Origin: Plakobranchus ocellatus
Taxonomy: Eukaryota; Mollusca; Gastropoda; Plakobranchidae
Assembly: GCA_019648995.1 (NCBI GenBank)
Contig: BLXT01006697.1
Coordinates: 201,937-230,802 of the forward strand
Length of the DNA: 28,866 bases
Reading direction: 5' to 3'
Shown: in pieces, positions 10,175 through 21,191 of the stretch
Layout of the letters: each line of letters starts with the position of its first letter
Numbering within the stretch: the stretch's first letter is position 1
The notes under the pieces: generated by a model
Databases searched by the model: none
Told to the model about the DNA's origin: nothing
Seen by the model: the letters and a program-made list of their open reading frames with translations, nothing else
Program-made: the position numbers and the translations under genes

Positions 10175-10329
10175 TTAAGAGACTAGTGTTTGGAAATCTA
10201 ATGTAAAAGAAGGCATCATTTAGATCAAGCTGAAAAATATAATTGGATCCTCCTTGTTGTAACTTTTGGGGAAAATAAGGCTAATTGGCCTTTTCGAAGA
10301 ATTGTAGGCCTGCTAAGTGTTTCTTCGAT

Positions 10330-10670
10330 CTCAGGAAGTCCTCCTGGTTTTACATCTAGAGCTAGATCTGATAGTCTATGAATCTTAAATCTACTAGATA
10401 TAACGAATAGATTTTAAAAATTGGCCCGAGATATGGATCAACATGAAGCATAGATTTTGATTTTAAAATTTTAGTTTCTAGATCTGAAATTGAAAATTTT
10501 GATGTGATATCAATTTCGCTCAGATTGTAGAACTTGATTTCAGGGCATATTAAACCTTAATTTTAACAAATTTATTAGACCCAGAAGAGTTAGTAGATCT
10601 AGTTCTAAATCTAAATTTTATATTTATATTTATTTTAGATCTATGCTCCAGTTTTTATGTTTATATATTT
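10330..10670. repeat. Patch rich in AGATCT/TCTAGA/CTAG palindromes
   Basis: The words gatctaga, agatct, tctagat and ctagatat recur many times within 340 bases (10350-10645). Similar patches occur at 8395-8660 and 26210-26660. The organisation is irregular, with no fixed period. No coding potential was recognised. Confidence 0.5.
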
Positions 10671-10690
10671 TAATATTTAGACGGGAAAGG

Positions 10691-10710
10691 GGAGGGGGGG
10701 GGGGNNNNNN

Positions 10711-10749
<39 letters not shown>
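10691..10749. repeat. G-run, assembly gap and (AG)n tract
   Basis: A G-run to 10704, six N at 10705-10710, then AG repeats to 10749. All purines lie on the plus strand. The gap length is a placeholder or a low-quality call. Confidence 0.95.
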
Positions 10750-10752
<3 letters not shown>

Positions 10753-11061
10753 ATTAAATCCCTCACCGCTCGCTTGGCGAATTGATCTAAATTACATTGC
10801 ACTAATTTACTTGAAATTGGCTTTGCCAAAGTATATGAAATTTTCGGCACAATGCATAGATCTAATTTATGCATACTTTAGAGGTAGAAACTAGAGAAAA
10901 TCTAGATCCACTTATTCAATGTAGTTGGTGACAATGCATTACTTTTTAATTTTGAAAGATTAGTCAAATCTTGTAAATTATGCTTGAAATAATCTTACTG
11001 TCACAAGCTAGTTGTGAATGGCAGTAAGAATTGTAAGCATTCTTCTGCTCTGCTCTTGCAG

Positions 11062-11147
11062 ATTTGTCATCCGTTACACATGTCAAGGAATCTCCTCCAC
11101 TCCTCTTGGAGAAATGCAGCACAGTGAACCTGAACTACAATTATAAG
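11062..11147 (+). other. Possible unassigned exon
   Basis: A good acceptor (ctctgctcttgcag, ending at 11061) is followed by a stop-free stretch reading LSSVTHVKESPPLLLEKC and STVNLNYNYK. It ends at AAG before GTCGGA, a weak donor. The composition looks more protein-like than the neighbourhood, but I recognise no family. Confidence 0.22.
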
Positions 11148-11149
11148 GT

Positions 11150-13443
11150 CGGAAAAAATATTTTTTCCAAAAGAAGAAAAAAAAAAAACGCGAACGTAGA
11201 GACAAAAATGAAAAGCTAATTTTATTTACGGTCTTCAAACAATGTTTTGAAAAAAATAAAACCCCAGGTGATAAGGAGATAGCTTCTGAATAAAAAGTAT
11301 CCAGTTCCTGCAAAGCAGATCTCTCCCTGCTGTAAAGAATAAAATCAATAATGTAAGAAAATCTTTACAGAAAACAGATGCATTTCATTAATATTTTTGG
11401 ACGTCAAAATAAATAAGTTTTGTAATATTATGTGTATAATGGATCAGAGAAAAAAAGAGGATAGAGACGTGAGTAAGACTGAGATATAGATGGTCAAGGC
11501 ATTACTTTCACTAGCATCAGAGCTTGTTTCTTTTTCTTTTTTTTTTTCTTGTTGTTGTTTTTTAACTACTGATTCTTCATGTAATTCAAAATTATCTTAC
11601 CCATTTGCTTTTCTTTTAAGAATAAATATGGAAATAGAATTGTTTTGTTGATTTTCCTACAAAATTAATGTCAATTGAGAAGTGGAAAACTTTATATTTC
11701 CTCTTTCATGATGTGCTGGCAGGTAAAAATTTTTAAGCTTAGATGAGCGAGTGTGAATTAGGTTATATTCTTTGTTCTTAAGTTTTAAAATGAATTAAGC
11801 ATTTAGTTCATATTTCTTATTTGTTGAATCAATAGAAACGTTACAAAATAATGTTTCTTGTCGTTGCTGCCAATACAAGTTTCAAGATGCTTAAACTTGC
11901 AACTGATTTGCCCGGTTAACAAAATAATAATCTGTATTATGATGATGTGCAAATATCAAAACCTATAAAAAAAAAAAAAAAAAGCCAGGTAAAATAATAA
12001 GACACCAAAAAATATTTTTAGAAACCATTGCTTTTTCAATGAATGACGTGAGTTACTTGAATGTATGTTTAATAAAATTTAACTGTAGGAAGCAATAGTT
12101 AGAAAAGTGAAAGCTGTACAAGTCAGCTAACTTACAAATACATAATTATAACCGTTTTCTTCACCGGAATTATTTTTTTGCTTTTTTTTTTTTTTTTTTT
12201 TTGGTATTTTCTTTGTTGTGAGATATCATAAATTCCCTATTGGGTGGTGTTGTCCCATCATCATTGCCATGAAAGCAAAACACGGATAATAACTGTTGCG
12301 GCAATTTTTTTTCTAAAATCATAACTGTGACTAATAGATACAACTGCACATAGCGTATTTTGAAATTTTAAAGTTCCTAATTAAAATACAATTGTCGAGC
12401 CATTTTAACATATTTTCATTTTAATACAGTATACATAAAGGTTATAATATATTTTAACATGCAGACAATGATTGAGTTTGTTATGTGTAGTATATGCATG
12501 TCTTTTGCAATAAATTTTATTGAAAGATTAATTTTTTTTTTTTTTTTTGTGCTGCGACGCTTTTGAAGGATATAATATAACTGCTATGCAGTTCTTTTAA
12601 TTCGAAGTGGCCAAGAAAAAATATTGCCTCAATTTATCAGGACAAACTATTATAAAAGAGTCTACTTGACCAAAAAGTAAGGGAGGTATTTTGAAGTGTA
12701 GTAATAACGTTGTGCACAGCACTTGCGTCGGTACATAGATCTACATATGTAATGCATTTGTGAAGATTATTTTCTCTTGGATTAAAAACAAAAACGAAAA
12801 AATTGTTTAAGCTTTCGATAATATGTAACTAAAGCCTCCTTCAAACTGCAACCTATCATTGAGTGGAATCCTGCATCCTGCCTTGACATTGCGCGCGTAT
12901 CGATATTTCTCTCACTGGCAAACGAAAGATTGCTTACTATGCAATGCTTTCAAGTGGCGCAATTAAGACAGTTTTGTTGGGTTTCCTGGACTTTATAAAA
13001 CTATACATTACTGCAGAAGCTAAGCTGGTCACACATATGGCTGCCCGCGACGCGCCGTTGCCACTGGGTTTTGTTGACAAAATGCGGCGTGGCAAGGGAT
13101 TACGTGCAAAGGATAGCCGGTTTGTAAAATTTACGTTTTTGATTTACATTTAAGAGAATACATTAGTTAAACCATACATTTTTGGAAAGATGAGATTCAG
13201 TTCCATCTAAAACATTTGTTGTTGTCGAATATGAGTGCAATTCATTTTCGTTTTCCATCGGTTTGAAAAGAAGGAAAAAAAGAACTAAATTTGTACGTGA
13301 CCAGCAAGCACCACGGTGCAGAAGTGCTTTCTCTCGGTAAAAGAAAGAGAAAAATAAAAATTACAAGCTTTTCAAACACCTTGAACCTAAAGGAAACAAA
13401 ATATTATTACTATTATTATTATTATTATTTTTTTTTTTTATTG

Positions 13444-13506
<63 letters not shown>

Positions 13507-14727
13507 CCTCGCAATCTCAATAAAAAACAGTGTAAAACAAACTATCCTCTCCAAGGTTCCAGGCGTAGGCCGCATTTTTCCAAGCCACGCACTTCTTGCC
13601 ACTTAAGCCTAAAATGTAAGCCTGCTGCTTCTTATCTAGGCTTTCAGTGTGAACAAATAAATTTATATTATGTTGTTCATTGATCATTGGCTACTTGTAC
13701 TCCTGGAAGAAAGGCTAAACCTAGCCCTGTTTAAACAGACCTAAATAATTGGAAGTCTTGAAATAGTGGAAATGACCTACCGGTACTTCCATGACCGAAA
13801 GCCGACCCGATTGGAACCATGAACTCGGACTTTAGGTCGGCAGTAAATCGAGGGTTTAAAGAGGGTCAAATCATACGGAGGGCCAAATTACAACTGCCCT
13901 ATCCACGCACCTAAGCACTACTGAATTAAAATGCAGTCAGGCCTGATTGAACGAATTATTGGTGCAAAGAAGAGTATTATTAGGCCTATCATGGCGAGAT
14001 AAATCAAATTCTCAAAAGCAATTGAGGAAACTGACTTTTAAGAATGACCGCTCTTGAGTTCCTTCCTTGTCGCATTCCCTACTAGACAGTCCACACAGTA
14101 ATATTACGTAGCCACTGTACGATGAGCCTTTTTCAGAAAATAATATGACTTGGGGATGTGCATCTTTTAAACCAATTGAAATTATAATTTCAATGTGCAA
14201 TGCAGCAGATTAATTCTAACATTGCTTTCATTTTTTAGAAAAACCAAAGAAAAAGTCATGCGGTGTGATGAAAAAGGCTCGTTGATCCACAGCATAGGCC
14301 TGTATTGTGATTCCTGCAGGATGGGCCAGAGAAAGTACCTTTGCAAAGTATGACAAGAGGGCACCATTCGATTTTAGGCATTCCTTTGTTGAGAAATATA
14401 GAAAAATTAGTTGGCAGATTATAAACAAAAAGTTCGATATTATCATGCTGTTTTGTGGCCAGAGTTGTGGCCTTAGTCATTATAAAATTTAATATCAAGT
14501 TGCACCGTAGTTTGACGAGTGACGAATACTTAGGCTTGTTAAACAAAAAGAAGACAGAAGGCCGACGTTTGTCGGATTCTAAAGCTTGAATTCGATAGTA
14601 TAGAGTGTTGAATTATTGAGCTACAAGCAGTGCCGTAAAAACCAGTGCCGCTTGCAGAGCTGCACTTTTATAGAACGTCCTATGCAAGGCGGCCTTCGAA
14701 ATAAAATTGCTTGGCGCCTTCCAATCT
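11150..14727. other. Long non-coding stretch with simple repeats
   Basis: AT-rich DNA with poly-T and poly-A tracts (11529-11548, 11969-11983, 12182-12202, 12532-12548) and the large (TTA)n array. A stop-free frame at 12944-13153 encodes no protein I recognise. No RNA genes or transposon motifs were found. Confidence 0.45.
13402..13504. repeat. (TTA)n microsatellite with an internal poly-T/TTG interruption
   Basis: About 30 trinucleotide units in two blocks split by a T-run and TTGTTG. The Tyr- and Leu-rich reading frame over it is an artefact. Confidence 0.97.
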
Positions 14728-14728
14728 G
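14720..14728. repeat. Possible left target-site duplication of the MULE-like element
   Basis: tccaatctg matches tccgctctg at 18270-18278 in 7 of 9 positions. MULE superfamily elements make duplications of about 8-11 bp, so length and position fit. Confidence 0.5.
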
Positions 14729-14752
14729 GGTATGTCCTATTACCGAAACTCA
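14729..14752 (+). repeat. Left terminal inverted repeat of the MULE-like element
   Basis: Starts GGTATGTC; its inner part already runs into the first 10-bp repeat unit. It pairs with 18245-18268 in 22 of 24 positions. Confidence 0.8.
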
Positions 14753-15115
14753 CCACCGAAACTCCCCAAAAATCACCGAAACTCACTTAAACTCACTGAA
14801 CTCACCGAAACCCAGCACCGAAACTCACCGAAAATCCCCAAAACTCACCGAGACTCACCACCGAAACTCACCCCCAAAGTCTCCAAAACGCTCCAAAATT
14901 CGAAAAAACTCGCTACAATTTCACATAAATTCACCGAAACTCACAGAAATCCTCCAAAATTCACCACTGAAACTCACTGAAACTCCGAAACTCAACGAAA
15001 TTTTCCGAAGTTTACCGAAACTCTCCAAAACTCACCGAAACTCACCAAAACTCACAGAAACTCGCCAAAACTCACCAAAAACTCGCCGAATTCACCACCG
15101 AAACCCACCAAAACT
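14741..15115. repeat. 10-bp tandem array, left end of the MULE-like element
   Basis: About 35 degenerate copies of CTCACCGAAA, with variants such as ctcaccaaaa and ctcacagaaa. Some units are 13 bp because of an extra ACC. An A-tract recurs roughly once per helical turn. Reading frames across it (Thr-His-Arg-Asn-Ser-Pro-Lys type) are by-products of the repeat. Confidence 0.95.
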
Positions 15116-15467
15116 GATATAGAAATGTTTCATACTCTGCTGCGATTGCTGTTGGGTATTGAGCTTTTATTGCATCCTACAGCCTATGACATATCCCATA
15201 ATGAATACATTTTACATTTTTGAGGATCCTTATCTCGCGCATTATTCGTATGACGAACTTTGTATTTAAAGACGGTCCTATTCATGCATGCTGGATGTTG
15301 CTTGTACAAGCTCTGTAATTGGAAAGGGTGTCATGATTTATTGTCCCCCGACAGCAGTCCCAAAACTCTTGAGTAACCCTCTCACCAAGGAAGTGAGAGG
15401 TAGAGGCATGAAAGAATCACGTGAATGTGCATGTACTGTAATGTGGTCAATGATGACCTGTCTTTAA

Positions 15468-17576
15468 TATTTTTTTTCCGATTTTCGGCCTAATAATTTT
15501 GTCTTATTATGGAAAAAGAGGGAAATTCCAAATGTCCTTATAGATTTACTTGATGTTGGCAATGAAGGACATGGTGGTGTTGATGATGAACATCAAATTC
15601 CTATCAATACAAATGATAGTGATGATGGACTCCTTGATGACCCCCAGACAAACGATGACACGAATGATGAAGGTAGTCATGAAGGACTCCTTGACGATCC
15701 CAAGACAAACAGTGACACGAATGATGCAGGTAGTCATGATGGACTCCTTGGTGATCCCCAGACAAACAGTGATACGAATGATGAAGGGTTGCTGGAGGGG
15801 TGCAATGTTGCAGACGGCCAGCCTCTGATGAATAATGATTTTATGAATCTTGAACGATTGATATTGTGTTTGGCTGAAAATGGAAACACACATGTTTATG
15901 AAGAGCTACCAGAAGGAAAGAAAAATAATTGTTTTTTCATAATTGATAATACTGGAAACAGTGAAAAATGAAGAAGGGGTGACAAATTTGCGTCACAAAC
16001 AAAAGTCTATTTGTTCGAAAAGAAGATGGAACCATGCGAAAAGTAGTCGTGTAGATCATTATGAAAGGCAGCAATGTAAGAAAAAGATATATGTACAATT
16101 GACTACCCAGCCAAATGTTCAAGATGTGCTTGCCCTACACAGATATTATGCAAAACACACCCCTGATGAAACATATCAGAAGCATGTATCATGGATAGGC
16201 AATAACGGTGCTCATCCTGTGGCAGTTTATGAATATAAAGGTGTCTGTCCTAATCTTCAAATCCATGGTCGCAAAACAACTGGAAACACCAGTCCATATA
16301 TGTAAGGTTAAATCCTAGTGCATGGAGGAAATTATACATGGTGTTCTGACAAAAACATCTGCAGAAACAAGTGGCAAATTATAAATACTAAATCAAGCGT
16401 CCAACAACAGTCCGGAGCAGGTTGTCATTTGGTTAACGAAAAAAAATTTGCTGATCAGATAGCAGGTGTAGAAAATTTACAAAAGAGTCTACCGTTTGCC
16501 AAAGCCGTCATAAGACAGCATGCCAAAGTTCCTTGCATCATACTATACGATGACCAACAAATGCAAGACATTCTACGATTCTGTTGTCCACCTGTGACAT
16601 GTCGCTCAACAGTCTTGTCCTTTGATAAGACATTCAATTTGGGTCAAGTCAATGTAACATTGGCTGTTCATAAAAACCTGTCAGTGCACAGGCGGACAAC
16701 AAACAAACATCCTATATTTTGCGGAAATCAGATGTAACAACGCCTTTTTACGTTTTTTTATCACCTGAAGGGACAATTGATCTTATCCCAAGGAAAGGAA
16801 AATCAGACATTTCCAGTGCTAGGATCGATGAAAAAAAGGCTATGCGCATTGCGATGATCAAAGATCATTTTTTCCAAATACATAAAGGTTTGCTTGTGTA
16901 CGTCACGTAGAGAAAAACTTATTATTATTATTAGTTTTCATGCAGGACAAAATAGGTATGTTACAAAATCAAAGGGGGCGGCTAAAAATCAGCTTTTCCA
17001 ATCGGTTACATCTGCACTGAATCATATCGATCTCATTGATTCTCTGTGTGACTTTGAAAGTAAAATTACGCAGAAAAAGCCAGCAGACTACATCAAAAAC
17101 AGGATCCATCCTTTGCTTGTGGAGAACAAAAGAGCTGTTGAGAAACATGGCTTCGACAACACAAATCCGCTATGGATGAACAATTGCTGTGAATCAGTCA
17201 ATAACATCCTTAAGCATGCAGTTTCTGGAAGAGTCGGAAACTTGTCGATCTCATTCATAAGCTTCATTCCATCGTTCAAATGCAGATCTAAGAACTTAAA
17301 AGGACTCTTACATATACAGGAGACTTTGTACTGAGCCCCGACTTCGCCAAATTAAAAATCAGTCGTGATGTTTGGCTCAATCTTGAGGAAAACCAAAACA
17401 TTAAGAATATCAAAAAATTCCATGTACATTTCTCAGAACTGGACTTTGTCCGCAGCACAGATGGACAAAAAGTGTCAAAAGAACCAAAGCATGGTGGACG
17501 TAAACCCAATCAAAGAAAATGGAACATAAATGCATGCACATGTACTCCCAAGAATATGAAAATAAAAAATGCATGA
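15468..17576 (+). pseudogene. MULE-like transposase, multiply broken
   Basis: An acidic N-terminal frame open from 15468 to 15971 holds three 19-residue repeats (15624-15791) and then a shift near 15960. The next frame (15943-16737) has KRRW, ALHRYYAKHTPDETYQKHVS and a two-stop break at 16303-16311, where the reading passes briefly through YVRLNPSAW in another frame. Then come VLSFDKTFNLGQVNVTLAVH and HPIFCG. After a shift near 16725 come KSDVTTPFYVFLS and DEKKAMRIA, and after 16910 the frame with WMNNCCESVNNILK. A final open stretch (about 17337-17576) is rich in Lys and Asn. The pattern D (FDKTF), D (GKSD-like) and E (CCESVN) fits an RNase H-like DDE transposase of MULE type. The exact family is not certain. 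Confidence 0.65.
15624..15791 (+). repeat. 57-bp in-frame tandem repeat in the transposase N terminus
   Basis: Three units start at 15624, 15681 and 15738 (period 57). They encode variants of GLLDDPQTNDDTNDEGSH, rich in Asp and Asn. The period is a multiple of three and the frame is open through all copies. Confidence 0.9.
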
Positions 17577-18003
17577 ATCTTGAGTATGGATAAGATCATT
17601 TCCCTTCAGGTGATGAATAAAAAAAGTATAAAAACAAAACAACAATAAAAAAAGGTTGTTACTAATGTTGCATCTGATTCTCCATACAGAATCATCGGAC
17701 AGCAGCATTTTTTCTCCACGCTCCACTTCTTTACCGTCGGGCATTCGGCGCTGACCCCTAATGATTTCCTTTTTCATACACATCTATCACATTTATCTTC
17801 TCAGGCCTATCTAGTCAATAAAAATTGACATTGTTTAAGTAAACCATTACAGTTTTTTTTTATATTTCCATGTAAAGTATGTTTCGATATAGGCCTACAA
17901 GCTATCAGTTCAATTATAATACATGACTAACATTTTAAATAAAAGCGAAGTTGAAAGAATCATTTTGACGGTTTTTTTTATATTTGGTGAATTTTTGTCA
18001 GCA

Positions 18004-18256
18004 AACTTCGAGTTTTGGTGGATTGCAGTAAGTTTTGGTGTGAGTTTCGATGATCTTTGGATAGTTTTGGTGAGTTTCAGTGAGTTTTGGTGAATTTCTG
18101 TGAAATTTTAGAGAGTTACGTTGAATTTTGGAGAGTTTTGGGGGTCAGTTTCGGTGAGTTTTGGAGAGTTAGGTGGTGAGTTTCGGAGGTTCGGTGAGTT
18201 TCGGTGAGTTTTGGAGAGTTTCGGCGAGTTTCGGTGAATTTCGATGAGTTTCGGTA
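18004..18256. repeat. 10-bp tandem array, right end of the MULE-like element
   Basis: About 24 degenerate copies of TTTCGGTGAG, the reverse complement of the left array's unit, with variants such as ttttggagag. It is shorter than the left array. The inverted arrangement lets the two arrays pair into a long stem. Confidence 0.95.
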
Positions 18257-18268
18257 AAAAGACATACC
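18245..18268 (-). repeat. Right terminal inverted repeat of the MULE-like element
   Basis: Ends gacatacc at 18261-18268; 22 of 24 bases match the inverted left end. Confidence 0.8.
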
Positions 18269-18269
18269 G

Positions 18270-18278
18270 TCCGCTCTG
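18270..18278. repeat. Possible right target-site duplication of the MULE-like element
   Basis: tccgctctg, 7 of 9 identical to 14720-14728. Confidence 0.5.
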
Positions 18279-18515
18279 GCATGTCTGACCCAAGACAGTG
18301 TCAAAGAAGCCGATCGTGTCATCCTCTTCTCGTCCCCATTATGGAAAACCATTGTATGTCTAAAATCCAACTTTTTCAGGAGAGGCAAAAAACTGTTTTA
18401 TTTCCACACTTCCTATTGTATTAGTTTTATTATTTGAATATAAGCTGTCTGTTTAGTTCTGCGTACAAGAATGTTGTCTTTTTGTTATAAATTAAACTCC
18501 TTACATGAAAAATGT

Positions 18516-18682
18516 GACTTACAATTATTTGCTTTCCATAATTGTTTTTGGAATAACATTGTAAGTTGACATACAATGATAAAAGTTTTGGGCAACGTTA
18601 ATGAGTAATATTGTATCTCGATTTACAATGTTTTAAAAGATATTTTCTTGGAAATATTACACAAAGTAACGTGACATACATT
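18516..18682. repeat. ACTTACAAT motif cluster, left
   Basis: Copies at 18516-18525 (gacttacaat), 18558-18577 (attgtaagt..acatacaat), 18610-18629 (attgtat..atttacaat) and 18671-18682 (gtgacatacatt). Direct and inverted copies are mixed, and two of them are themselves near-palindromes. Confidence 0.6.
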
Positions 18683-19131
18683 ATTTAGAAACGTAATTTG
18701 GTTGAAAAGTACACACTTTATTAAAGATACGCTTATAAAAGTCTTCATTTGAATGAGCACGGAGCTGGACTACGCTGTATATCATCATATAATTTTTTTA
18801 CGTATCTTTAATCTCCTTGGCTTCATTTTAATTTTTTTCGGAAATACATTTATAATATCATGCCACATAGAAATGAAATAATACACAATAATAATGAATG
18901 AACTAGAACCAATAAGGATAATTTCCATGAATTGATATGACCATTTGATGTTACAAAACATAACAAATGAAATATGTTAGTATCATTTTATAAGCAATGA
19001 CAAACAATGTTTTGCGATAGTCTGTATCCACATCTGTCACTGCTATTATTCCAGTCAATGTTTAGCAACCTACGAACAGTTCAGTTTTTGCTGTTCAGTG
19101 AGGCATCGCAACTCCAGTAAGGAAGATTTTT

Positions 19132-21185
19132 TCAATCTTTGACTTGAAAATATTTTAAGAAGCTGTGGTGAACGAGAGGAATGAGGTTTAGGTTGCACAG
19201 TTCCATTAGATCATCATACTTAGCTCTGTCGATGGACGCCTTCGTTTGCCGTAATTGCTATAGGCTAATATTTTTTGGGTTTTGAACTTCATGGTTTCTG
19301 CTGTTTGTTTGATTCAGATTCAGGGTAACAAAATCTTCCCCATAGTCAAAAATATTTTGGCCAAATGAGAATTTGCATAACAAAGTTCAGTTTTTTTTTT
19401 ATATTAGCAACCACTTTATTTTTTCTCTATTTGAATCTAAGTTAAAGTTTTTGAGATTTATTGCTACTTCTTTGAAGTCGAGGAAATCTTGCAGATAAAA
19501 TTCATTCACCTCATACATTGGCTGACTCCGTTTTGCATTTAGCAGAAGAGCTGCCCACTGACTTGTAAAAAATCTATACTGGCACCTGTTTTGTCTATTC
19601 TTGAATGCATTGAGTCACTCTCGTTATAGCTATGCCCCGATACAAAAAAAAAACATGTTCAATGGTGTCGAATTCTAGAGTCTCCAACGCGTATCAAAGT
19701 ATTCTTAGGAAGAAGCGATTCCTATTTTGGTCTCCGCATGCGTCTGAAAATAAAGTTACGGATTTGACACCCTCTGCACGGGTGCGCTTGAAATAATGAA
19801 GAATACATGATCCAATTTCATTTCAACCTCGAGATGAAATTCACTCGTGCCATGTGTTGCAGATACCTTGTTTACTTCCATATTCGTAAACTGTCAAGTT
19901 ATAAGTGCAGATTTTTTCTGGAATAATAACATTTTTCCCTATGGCTTTTGGCGTTGCCAATACGTCCTCAAGATCAAACACAGCAGCTTGATTATCATTA
20001 TTCAGAGTAACCATTTCTTTACATCTATCCCGATAGAGTCGTGGTTGCTCTTTCAAATTTCTATGGACTTCAGATTCCCCCTTTTTTCTGAGCTTTTCTT
20101 CCGCAGACATATTGTCGTAGGCTACACAATAATCGCACCCATCTTTTAACCGTTTATGAAATCCAAGGTTGAACTCGTTATAAAACACATTTTTGTACGA
20201 GCTCAAACTAGCAGGTTTCCTGCCATCTGTTTCTGCCTTTTCTTTGTACAAATAGTAAAGAGTATGAAGGTTCAAATCAGCTCCAAGGTACTGTTTCTTT
20301 GTATTTTTCCTACAGTAGTGAGAGTCTGTTTTAGGGAATGAGTTTATGTGTGCTCAAATGTGTTCCCTCTCATCGTCTATTTTGTTTGCCCTGGAAGTAT
20401 GTTTGCCTCTCATGTCACATTCACAAGCTCCCTCGACACCTTTTTTCTTGGCTATGAATACAACAATGTCGCAAATATTTAGCGTATCCAAAAAAAGTTT
20501 CTTACACACTTCAAAAGTTCCCTTTGATGTTTTAAAGTGCCACTGATATGTATGCTTCCGTCTAGATGTTTCTCTTTCTTTTGTCACCTTTTTCTTACGT
20601 TCAACGACCACTCCATTCAGATATTCTCTCTGCTTATCTACGCAGTCTAGTTGCTAAAACCTATGAAAGAGTTGTTGTCTTTTCTTCTTCATTTATTTTG
20701 ATGTGGCATTTGACATTCTATGCCGCATCCTGCTTTTACTTTTCTTTCCCTGACATGATTTCCTTTTTTTGAGACACAGAATTTACTAACATTACATCTT
20801 GCTTTGGCAATATTACATTTCCATGCATTTTCTCGTCTTCTCTTTCGGCCTCTGTTTGACTGAATGTGGCTGCCAATCAGTGACACATCTGTACTAGCAC
20901 CGTCTCCATCATGGCAGGATGAGGCTGCTGTTGAAGAGAGGAAAGGATCCTCAGCAGCTACTAATGTGCGATTCACCACATTGTCCACAATCTCACAGCA
21001 TTGCCTTAATTGAACCATAACTGTCAGATTTCACCATCCTGTTGTAGCACACTTTTTCCGCCTTAGCATAGCGTTTGCGTCTCTCTTCTTCTGGCAGATA
21101 CTCTTCATCTTCACTCGAGTCTGATATGTGACCGTATGTGTTTTCTTCGACTTCGTTTGCGTTTAAAATATCAGTTAATGTTTCA
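19132..21185 (-). pseudogene. DDE-like transposase of an unassigned superfamily, multiply broken
   Basis: Read down the minus strand, the conserved pieces are in order. An acidic DSSEDEEYLPEEE lies near 21110. SNRGRKRRRENAWKCNIAKA and a Cys-rich GCGIECQM follow (21018-20689). KTSKGTFEVCKKLFLDTLNI and RGKH..ANKIDDEREHI come next (20611-20354). NLHTLYYLYKEKA, the Cys pair GCDYC and AVFDLEDVL end at TWHE followed by a TGA (20275-19841). Other frames continue with VKSVTLFSDACGDQNRNRFF, NESDSMHSRIDKT, SQWAALLLNAKRSQPMYEVN and a C terminus RAKYDDLMELCNLNLIPL ending in TGA at 19134-19132. The set recalls a multicopy animal transposase-like family, possibly that annotated with DUF7869-type domains, though I am unsure of the name. 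There are at least six frame changes or stops. It lies directly downstream of the C76-like frame on the same strand. Confidence 0.65.
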
Positions 21186-21191
21186 ATTGCC

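Larger units (their letters stand above)
8689..10178 (+). mobile_element. piggyBac-type DNA transposon, internally deleted, with TTAA target sites
   Basis: TTAA is present at 8689-8692 and 10175-10178, the obligate piggyBac target duplication. Just inside are 16-bp terminal inverted repeats: ctctatccccatcggc at 8693-8708 against the reverse complement of gccggttgggaaaggg at 10159-10174, with 12 of 16 matches. A 15-bp motif, gggtctctcagaccc (8736-8750), has an exact inverted copy at 9962-9976, and a degenerate version lies at 10144-10158. Inside is the C-terminal half of a piggyBac transposase on the plus strand with a polyadenylation signal AATAAA at 10006. At about 1.48 kb the element is too short for a full transposase of roughly 550-600 residues, so the 5' half of the gene has been lost. 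Confidence 0.9.
14729..18269 (+). mobile_element. MULE-like DNA transposon with 10-bp-repeat ends
   Basis: The ends are inverted repeats: 14729-14752 matches the reverse complement of 18245-18268 in 22 of 24 positions, starting GGTATGTC. Immediately inside each end lies a long array of a 10-bp repeat (CTCACCGAAA on the left, its complement on the right). An imperfect 9-bp target duplication flanks the unit. Between the arrays a broken transposase pseudogene (15468-17576) runs on the plus strand. About 3.54 kb in total. Long ends built from short tandem repeats recall foldback-type elements, but the transposase here looks MULE-like. The element is dead as it stands because of several frameshifts and stops. 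Confidence 0.78.

Noticed and set aside
13291-13683. Open frame with long Tyr and Leu runs
   Set aside because: Produced by the (TTA)n array; flanks show no protein family.
14616-15122. Open frames over the 10-bp array giving Thr/His/Asn/Ser/Pro-rich proteins on the plus strand, and similar ones near 18108-18388 on the minus strand
   Set aside because: A 10-bp repeat without stops keeps all frames open; the protein is low-complexity and cycles through frames.
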